The notes below the pieces were generated by a model, which saw only the letters and a list, made by a program, of their open reading frames with translations, ran no database searches and had not been told where the DNA came from. The translations under genes and the position numbers were made by a program. This document shows positions 18,269 through 25,952 of a DNA stretch of 25,952 nt, one piece after another. The number at the start of each line of letters is the position of its first letter. Position 1 is the first letter of the stretch. This DNA comes from Zygnema cylindricum (Eukaryota; Streptophyta; Zygnematophyceae; Zygnematales; Zygnemataceae): contig JBBHKE010003237.1 of the NCBI GenBank assembly GCA_037447655.1, forward strand, positions 1 to 25,952, given 5' to 3'.

Positions 18269-21200
18269 ATGAAGAGAGGATTGATACAGCGTAAGGTTGA
18301 GGAATTGACAGCCAAAATTGAAGAGGTAATAGGATTGCCCTTCTCTTGAGATTTTTTTTCCGTTTATTAACTTGTTTTATGCATACTATCCAGTACCTAA
18401 AGTTTTCTTTGAATTCCCTGCCAGCTTCCCTGTATGCAAACAAGTGATTGTATAAGAACATATTATTGGGCAAATTAGATTTTTTCCGGACGATTTTTTT
18501 TGGAATATATTATGACCTCCGTATATCCTCTTACGACCTGGTATCAGGGGATTTAGTTCTCATAAGGAATTTGAATTAGAGGATGTGTTCTCATTAGAGT
18601 TCGTTAAAGTTAAAGTGATTCTTAGAATCTAATCTGCTTGTCCATCATTGCCTCCTATTTTTGCGTTGTAACCGCCTGTACGGTTATTATGAAGCATTTT
18701 ATCCTCCACCAGTCACTGTCTGAAACCGGCCCTTCCAAAGTCCCTTTCATTTGTGCTATCATCTGTCTTAGTTTAGTTTGTGGAGTGCAATTGAGCAAAG
18801 ATTTGAGTATCACACATTGATCGTCAGGAATGGTAAATACATTCAAAATGCACCATTTGGCAAATTTCCTTGTGATTTTTTTTCACTTATCAAATTAAAA
18901 AGCAAGCTTGGGAATACTCGAAACGAGTATGGGCAACAGAAAAAGCATTGCAGCTGTCCTAATTTGCAGTTGTTTCCTTTTCCTTGTTCACAGTTAGAGC
19001 GTCAAATTATGGATGTGACGAGAATGAGAGCATCGGTGCGTAAAAGCAAGACACAGGCAGCTAAAGCTGCTTTGGAGCAAAGCAGCAAAAAAGGAAAAGC
19101 GGGAACTCCTCTTACTGCAAAGATGTCTAAGGATGATGCTGCAAAAATCAATCAAGCCAGAGCGAAACGAATGGCTGATCTCGTCCGTATATCAGGCAAA
19201 ATACTGCAACAGGTCAGTTTCTCCATTAGGGCTCTGAGTGGGCAGCTGCCAGCAGTAGATAATCTCCTATTTAAGATGTTGATTGTAGTTTAACGGGCTG
19301 TTTATTGAAGTTATTGCCCTTTGGCTTTTTTCAACGATGGAACTGTGTTTATGGAATCAATCTGACTCGTACATCCTTGCGACCTGTGTCTATTGTCTGC
19401 AGCTTATGAAGGACAAGTGGGCGTGGCCATTCGAGAAGCCTGTAGACGCGATCAAGCTCCGTTTATATGATTATCATCAGGTACACCTCTACACTATCTG
19501 CGTTAGGCGCAGGCATGTAAATATCCGGGATGGAAAAAATAAGCTTTGCATGTTATTAATTTTACTTTCCTTTTGGCCTTATCCTCAAGTTCTGATCATT
19601 TGGCATGTAATACATGTGTAGGTCTTCATTGTGTTTCCTGAAAGTCGATTTATGTAAATGATGGATGCATTGGATGTACTTAGCTACTAGAAAGTGTAAC
19701 GTTTTTTCCTTTTGATTGCAATTGTTGGGCTAACACACTTGCGAATTTCTCTGTTTTTATCGCCCTCATGTGCCGTTTCTTTTTTACCCGGTTTTCTACA
19801 TGTTTATATGCGTAATAAATAAAATACCGGGATTGCCACTCCCACTTCAGGTTCTTACGTTGGTATGGATGCAGATATATCAGGCTTTAGCCTTTTTTTT
19901 CAATTTATTCAGTGTCACTGATAGAAGCCATTGTTAGGTCTTAGTCAGTTATCTCAGTCCCTTTTGCAAGCCGGAGATGCATTTTGAATTAGGAATTTCC
20001 AATGGCTTGGCAATGAGCTGTGGTATATGGTTATTACATATGACAAGGATACCGGGGTTACTGCCAGTAACCCCAGCAACGTCCCGAATGGTTTTACATT
20101 GCCTGTATTGTGGACTATAAAATTCCGAAAATAACCTAAAATCGCTGTTGTTATTGGCGGTACCCGCAGTATTTTACTCCTAATAGCCAGTTAAAAGAAA
20201 AGAGTAAGGCCAGTTTTGCCTAGAATAATCACTCCCTTTATGTTTTTTGCGTACTTTCCTGTGTGGAATTTGTCACTGTTGTGGTCAGAAATTTAAAGTA
20301 TTCTTAATCGTGGTTTCTTGGTTATTCCTGTATGTGCTACATCAGAAATACTGGAGTTACTTTGCTTGCCAGTATTTTCCTCTTATTTAATTGCCATATC
20401 GAATACCTCTCAGCCTCGAATTGCTTGGTTTGTATAGATTATTAAGGAGCCGATGGATCTTGGGACCATAAAGGATTGTGTGGATGGAAAGGGCGAAAAA
20501 AATTATACTCATCCTCAACAAGTTTGCGATGATGTACGACTGACTTTTCGCAACGCTCTCACATATAACCCGAAAGAACATGATATCCATACGATGGCGG
20601 AAACTCTATTGAAAAAGTGGGAGGAGAAATGGGATTCCACTCTTGTTCCAAGACTGGCAGATGAGGTGAGGCTCGTACAAAAACAAAAAAGGCTGACTTT
20701 TCAGTAGTCATTTATATTATGTGAAACGTATAAGTTTTTGCTCATGAAGTTCATGTTTTGGTCCTTTGAAAATGGAGGTTGCATGGAGCTCCTAAGTCTC
20801 CAATCTACAAGTGAGGGTTATATTGGAGTCCAAGCTGAAGGATGACAGGAGTGTTCGGTGAAGCTAGTCATTTGGCATATTATCGTCAGTTACATTTTTC
20901 TGGTCATGTTTTGGTCATATTTTGGCAATGTTAGCCGATATTTGACCAAATATCAACAAATCATCACCAAAAGGTGACCAAAATAATGTAAAAAAGTGAG
21001 AAGCTGCCTAGTGTGGGAACCTATACATTTGAAACGTATAATATGATGGTTTCACATTCAACATGACTGCATTTCTTGAGGACTCATGACTTCAAAATTT
21101 GCCTCTGTCTTGGATTTTCTTGTGATAGGAAGTGAAGCGACAGAAGGAGGAGGAAGATTTGAAGGAAAGAGAGGCCATGGCGGCTCATGCCGCAGAGGAG

Positions 21201-23798
21201 GCTGCAGCAGAAAAGAAGGCTCAAGAATTGAGTAAGCAGGCGAGTGGAATTCTTTCTTGCTTAGAATTGCTTAGAAAATGGTCGATTAAACAAGTTTCCC
21301 ATGCATTCGTGTGAATGAACGAGTGTTAATTGTTGGTCAAACCTTGTCATATACTCCTTGAAATGCTGAAATCAGTTCAACAAAGGATGAGCTCATGCTG
21401 TCTATGGTATCTGGTTTGCATCCAAGTTCCACTCGTGATATATATGTTATTTTGTTATGCAATTGTGTGTATAGTTATATCGCTATGTTGATTGTTAGTC
21501 TGATTGTTATGTTAACTGTCATAAATGTTGTTTTGTTATGCCAATTCTGTATATTGTTATATTGCTATCGTTATGTATTGTTATGTTTATTGTTGTATGC
21601 TATATAATAGATATGTCATGTATATTTACATATTGTGTGTGTGTTTGTAACATATATACAAGCTGGATGCCTGAGCATTATATTATTTTTGAAACACTAC
21701 ACGGCTGAGAATCGAAGCTCTACAAAGGGAAAAGTCTTGTCCGTAATTGAGCACCAACTCAATTTTTGTGCTCCTCAGCTTAGTTAATGAAGTATTTGGG
21801 GTCCATTTAGAGACAAGCCTTTCAATGGAAAATCTGCAATTGGCACTGACCGCTATTGGTGTGGCTTTTGTTTGTTACCAAGTGTGCATGAGTGTTACTA
21901 ATATTAATCTAGAATAAAGCCCAGCACTTAATTCATATTTTGTACTTTACAGGTTCACCTAATTCATTCCCTTGGAAAGCATAAAACGAGGTTTGTTGAG
22001 AAGTCATGTTGGCCAAAATAACAATGTGTGGCTGGTCTTGCAGTTGGATGAGCTCGCCCGGGTCCTTCAAGAACTCAACGAAAAAGCAGCAGCAAAATGC
22101 AGGTAAAAGATTTTGTAAAGTTTTATTTTTTTTGTTTCTATATTTTGGGAGAAGAGAGGGGAGATTGTACAATAGCGGCTGTGGCTGCAGGCAAGAAAGA
22201 CCGAATGCAGTTAAGGGATCCTACATAATGTTTGTTACTCTTTTTTTTTTTTTGGATTTCCTCGTACGACTGGCAACACTTATACTAACAGCAAATGAAT
22301 AAAATGCAATCCAAACAATGTTTCAAATTTTTGAAATTATTGGAAACGTGAAATGTGTTTACCTCGTACTATATGCCTATGCTATGGTTTTTTCGTGTAT
22401 AGTAACCTCAGAGTACGCTTTTTGTACAGGAACTACATATATCATTTCCAATTGTTTTCTCACTTTTTAACCATGGTTTAAATGTAAGATTTTTCTTCGT
22501 CTTTTAAAGTTCTGCCAGCCAAGTTCTGGTCAAGAATTGTTGCAGTCATTGAGGTTTTTTAGCCAACACCGCATATGGGACCCCGTTATTACCATAATTT
22601 TTTATTGAATCTCATTTTTGTGATTGGTCAACATTTGCAGAGCAACCATATATGATCAGTTTTTTTCTTTCTTTCTTTCTTTTCGGTTCTGGTGTTATAT
22701 CCATATCCACTCCAACAGCTTCTATGCTTGCTGGACTATAAGCATTTATTTTCTTTTCTTAAAACCATACAATAGTGGTCAATCATGAATTCCTTAAAAC
22801 ACTTATTTTATAATAGAAACATCAGTTTGTGGAACGTTGACATAGTTTAAGTTTTCCACACTTGGATTTTTCTTTTGCAGGCTTATGACGGTGGAAGAAA
22901 AACGACAACTTGGTTTCGATTTGGGACTCCTACCGGCTCCAAACCTCAACCGTGTTATTCATATCATTGCCGAAAAACAGCCCAGTGTCAATACAGCAGC
23001 TGAAGAGGTCGAAGTCGACATAGATGCCCAGGTAACAAATAGAGGACGAGCCAAACTTCACTTTCGCTTTTGCACTTATGGCCTTTGACAGAAAGTTTAT
23101 ACTGTTCTTACTTGGTGAAAGTTTCTTATGGTTCATGTGTCGATGAAAGTTTATATTGTTCTTACTTTTGCCTCTCTCGCAACCGTATTTGACAGTTTTA
23201 ACTGAATTTTTTGACTTCAACATGGGAATGTAAAAACTTTTCATAGGGAGTCGGTTAATTTTTGTCAGGAGACCAGACATTTCAACTTTCTAATTGTTTC
23301 CACATTGTATGAGGTCCACATTGGATGAGGTTTACATATAGGCTGTCCGCATTTCTTTGTCAAGGTTTTATATACACAAATAATCCGTAAAAACTTGAAC
23401 TTGTCCGGTGGATTTAAAACATCATTCAACGAGAAAAGATTTTAAGACATAAAAGATTCTTAAAAACCTAAAATCCTTCCATTCCAAATTTTTCCACTTG
23501 TCATATCATATGAAGGTTTTGCATAGATTGTCCTTGTTCCTTTGCTAAGGTATGCTAAGGTATTTTGTTTAAGCACGATAAAAACTTTTAAAGCTTTAAA
23601 AACCTTCCATTTGGGTTTTCGTGTTGGGTGGATTTTAAACAGGATCCAGCGACACTATGGAGGCTTCATCGCTATGTCCAGAGTGTTTTGTTTCCGGGAC
23701 CTCTGAGTGGAATGTCGGGAGTTAAAGGGACCGGTTCAAATGCAAATAAAGGGAATGGAAATAAAAGCACCGAAAAAACGAACAAGGTGGCGGGTTGA
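18269..23798 (+). CDS. GTE: GTE1/GTE6-like bromodomain and NET-domain protein
   Basis: Plant BET-family chromatin reader, expected to act in the nucleus by binding acetylated histone tails. Eight exons: 18269-18325, 18994-19212, 19403-19480, 20438-20665, 21129-21239, 22044-22102, 22881-23031, 23643-23798, about 352 aa. Residues 1-60 are a basic coiled coil (VEELTAKIEELERQI). The bromodomain spans about 80-185, with WAWPF at 98-102 (counterpart of the WPF shelf), PMDLGTI at 123-129, and Asn162 in TYNP as the acetyl-lysine-binding Asn. A long charged helix follows (EVKRQKEEEDLKE to LNEKAAAKC). The NET domain spans about 253-320, with MTVEEKRQLG, VEVDIDAQ and TLWRLHRYVQ. Order, linker and short length match Arabidopsis GTE1/GTE6 rather than the longer GTEs. 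All introns except intron 6 are phase 0. Intron 5 must use a GC donor. The true 5' end is uncertain: the frame is open upstream to a stop at 18212-18214, and a CAG at 18237-18239 could be an acceptor from an unseen upstream exon. Confidence 0.9.
18326..18993 (+). other. Intron 1 of the GTE gene
   Basis: 668 bp, donor GTAATA and acceptor TTCACAG, phase 0. It joins two halves of one coiled coil (KIEE|LERQ). No gene inside. TGGTATCAGGGG at 18539-18550 only superficially resembles a retrotransposon primer-binding site. Confidence 0.8.
19481..20437 (+). other. Intron 3 of the GTE gene
   Basis: 957 bp, donor GTACAC and acceptor TGTATAG, splitting the bromodomain between DYHQ and IIKEPMDLGT. This split position lies in the ZA-loop region. 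It contains the perfect hairpin at 20054-20074 and otherwise nothing recognised. Confidence 0.85.
20054..20074. repeat. Perfect 10-bp-stem hairpin in intron 3
   Basis: GGGGTTACTG, a single C, then CAGTAACCCC. No T-run follows, and the site lies inside an intron, so it is not a terminator. It may be a relic of a small element or chance. Confidence 0.7.
20666..21128 (+). other. Intron 4 of the GTE gene
   Basis: 463 bp, donor GTGAGG and acceptor GTGATAG. The stretch 20910-20985 has imperfect inverted TTTTGGTCA...TGACCAAAAT segments that could fold or be a MITE relic. No coding signal. Confidence 0.8.
21240..22043 (+). other. Intron 5 of the GTE gene, GC-AG type
   Basis: Donor CAG|GCGAGT at 21239/21240, acceptor GGTCTTGCAG ending 22043, 804 bp, phase 0. 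The upstream exon (ending ELSKQ) and the downstream exon (starting LDELARVL) join into one coiled coil, as in GTE1/GTE6. The nearby GTAAGC at 21232 would be a stronger donor but leaves phase 1, which runs into a TGA three codons into the next exon. The intron contains TTGTTATG-rich low-complexity sequence near 21440-21605. Confidence 0.7.
22103..22880 (+). other. Intron 6 of the GTE gene
   Basis: 778 bp, donor GTAAAA and acceptor TTTTGCAG, the only non-zero-phase intron: it splits an Arg codon AG|G between AAAKC and LMTVEEK. A short TTTC microsatellite lies near 22664-22684. No gene inside. Confidence 0.85.
23032..23642 (+). other. Intron 7 of the GTE gene
   Basis: 611 bp, donor GTAACA and acceptor TTAAACAG, phase 0, splitting the NET domain between VDIDAQ and DPATLW. 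Minor repeats of GAAAGTTTATA-type sequence (23090-23165) are present. Confidence 0.85.
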
Positions 23799-23966
23799 AG
23801 TGTATTTCTTCCAGAATAGAACCGAGGAACTGAAGTACTGATTACAGAAGGGGAATAGAACATTGAATTCATCTTGGAGAATGTCATCGGGTTAAGGCGA
23901 AAGCCAGGTAGGGATATTTATTTCACAAGTTTAAGAAGTGTATTTCTCCAAGAAATAGAGGAGAGG

Positions 23967-24295
<329 letters not shown>

Positions 24296-25155
24296 AAAGA
24301 TTAATGACTTAGAATATTTTTTGTGAAAAGTTGTAATACTTACCCTTATTAGTGTTGCAGTAACAAAAGGACATTAGAGTGTATTGTACGAACACGTGTC
24401 AGCAAGGGGAGGACTATGCAGGTTTTACGGAATAGTGTCGACGACCACTTACACGCGGCGTACATTTGACGAGCGGATTGACATGATCGCCGCATATCTG
24501 GGAAATGTATGGTACGGTGAGCTATAGTGACCGTTGATTGGCATCGTGTAGACGGACGCGATTTATATGGGACCACAAGTGACGAAGCACACTTGTACAA
24601 ACTCAGGTGCTTCGTACTATACGACCACAGTCGGCTAGACGTTAGTGACCACTGCTGACTAAGCACCTGAAACATTTATTTTACGGTCTCCTATTTGTAT
24701 ATATTTGGAGAACATTGTTTTGTAGTTTAGCCTATTAAAAAAAAATAGTGTCGCACTATTGAGTTTTTGGAGAGTTGCAATTAGGGTTTTTGGAAGTACT
24801 CACAGTAACAAAGTACGGTTAGGGAACTTTGTCGTAGCATAGTACAGTATTGTAGTACAGTCACCGGAATTAGTATTGATCAGTAGATACTCACTGTGAG
24901 TATATAGTTTAGGACTTAGCCAAATTTATGTATCCAGTCTTGGGAATATAGCTATCTAAAGGCAATTTATGAGAAACTTGCAGAGACTATATCTTATGGT
25001 TGATTGGGTCAATTGGTCTGCAATTTTGGGAATTGTCATTACATTGTGTTCTGAATATGGTGTTGAATTTGAGTCAGTTTGGACTTGTATATCACATTCT
25101 GTGTTAGTTGAAAGTTGGTTGTTGGAGAAGGTACTTGATAGCTTTTGCTGAGTAG
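24296..25155. other. Non-coding region before the Copia gag remnant
   Basis: Possible LTR and leader of the downstream Copia-type element, but neither TG...CA ends nor a TGGTATCAGAG primer-binding site were found. A TATA-like TATTTGTATATATTTGG lies near 24691. Inverted pairs ACGAAGCAC/GTGCTTCGT (24582-24590 and 24607-24615) and CAGGTGCTT/AAGCACCTG (24604-24612 and 24661-24669) share one arm and could form alternative hairpins. Confidence 0.4.
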
Positions 25156-25952
25156 ATGTCTACTTCCACTACTACTGCTGGTTCTCCTCCTCCAACGGTG
25201 GTTGTAGAACAACAAGTTATGGGCCTTTCGTCAAGAATTCTTATCTTCAATAGCCAAAAGTATGCATATTGGGCGGCGATGGTTGAATCATCTTTTGAAA
25301 CTGCTGATTTATTGGGGGTGTTGGATGGCTCCTTTGATGAGACAGATCCAAGTTGGGCTAAGAAAAACTCCTTGGCTCGGAACAATCTGATTCTTTGATT
25401 CTCGGAAAATTTGGTTGTCTCGGTTGAAAATGAAAAAGGCCAGAGAGATCTGGACTTCACTGAAATCTGTTTTTGAGAAATCAAACGTCCAAGAGGAGCT
25501 CCTAGTGGTTGGACAAATTTGGGATTACAAATACTCCGGGGGGAATATGGTCGAATATTGCGAGAATTTTCGTGCGCTCGTTGATGCACACTCGTCTGCT
25601 GTTGTTGGTGGTGTTGGTGGTTCTTTTCCGGAGTGTCAGCAAGCAACTTTACTTGTCAGAGGTCTCCCAAGTACTATGAAAGGAGTGTCTGTTCAGCTGA
25701 AAAATCATGACAAGGCTAACTGGTCATTTCAGATAGCATACAATCTTATACTACAAGAGGAATCTACAACTAAAATACTTAATGGTGAAAGACAGGTTGA
25801 TGCCTTGAGCACAGAATTTGAGAAAAGAGCACAGCTAAATTAGAAGAGAAATTAGTTTAATCAGGACAGAAATTTGCTTTACCAGAATCAGAATCAGTTT
25901 AATCAGTTCAATAACAGGCCACATAGGCAGTCTTCTACTACATGTTTTTCTT
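25156..25952 (+). pseudogene. Copia-type LTR retrotransposon gag, broken and incomplete
   Basis: A frame from ATG 25156 begins with a Ser/Thr/Pro-rich segment, then has the N-terminal gag pattern (SQKYAYWAAMVESSFETADL, GVLDGSFDETDPSW). It hits TGA at 25396-25398. The pattern resumes in another frame from about 25400 with REIWTSLKSVFEKSN, QIWDYKYSGGNMVEYCENFR and LVRGLPSTMKG, which is the UBN2/retrotran_gag core of plant Copia elements. A second stop falls at about 25841-25843, after which AKLEEK is readable in a different frame. No zinc knuckle, protease, integrase or RT is seen before the window ends. At least two frame lesions make it non-functional. Family assignment is good. Confidence 0.8.

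Noticed and set aside
18539-18550. TGGTATCAGGGG as a retrotransposon primer-binding site
   Set aside because: It differs from TGGTATCAGAGC, has no LTR beside it, and lies in an intron of the GTE gene.
18778-19293. 171-aa uninterrupted frame as a separate gene
   Set aside because: It is GTE exon 2 extended into flanking introns. Splice sites at 18993 and 19213 and the domain continuity define the true exon.
20054-20074. Hairpin as a transcription terminator
   Set aside because: No T-run follows and it sits in the middle of a spliced plant gene.
24353-24970. A defined Copia LTR starting TGTTGCAG
   Set aside because: No matching second LTR, no clear CA end and no primer-binding site are visible, so boundaries cannot be supported.

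Overview
The window looks like nuclear DNA of a streptophyte (land plant or close relative). It is AT-rich and intron-containing, is full of plant-type DNA transposons (hAT, PIF/Harbinger, TA-flanked MITEs), and carries a GTE-type bromodomain gene whose bromodomain-coiled coil-NET layout is that of plant GTE1/GTE6. I cannot name the species. A degraded LINE-type C-terminal domain is more reminiscent of non-seed streptophytes, but that is a weak hint.

Two protein-coding genes look intact, both on the + strand. The first (3283-5483) encodes an armadillo-repeat protein. It reads as one long exon plus a short terminal exon after a 1.13 kb intron, about 355 aa. The second (18269-23798) encodes a GTE1/GTE6-like bromodomain and NET-domain chromatin reader in eight exons, about 352 aa. 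All splice phases agree if intron 5 is a GC-AG intron.

The rest is mostly transposon-derived. 1-2.5 kb: short repeats and two MITEs with CACCGCGAAT-type ends. 2.5-2.75 kb: truncated end of an 893-bp hAT MITE family. 6.5-8.9 kb: two 5'-truncated LINE 3' ends, one with a recognisable C-terminal reading frame broken by three stops, next to an unassigned broken frame on the other strand. 9.5-10 kb: a 28-bp tandem repeat. 10.2-12.1 kb (- strand): a frameshifted hAT transposase with BED finger, DUF659-type core and C-terminal dimerisation region. 13.7 kb: a hairpin made only of the ends of the CACC-type MITE. 14.07-18.13 kb: a transposon nest of two 893-bp hAT MITEs, a second hAT-like element with a palindromic target duplication and a 62-bp tandem array, and a Tourist-like element inside that one. 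24.3 kb to the end: a broken Copia-type gag running off the window.

No tRNA, rRNA, CRISPR array or operon was seen. The two intact genes show no obvious functional link. The most informative observations are the nest with its target-site duplications, the GC-AG intron of the GTE gene, and the terminal exon of the ARM gene.
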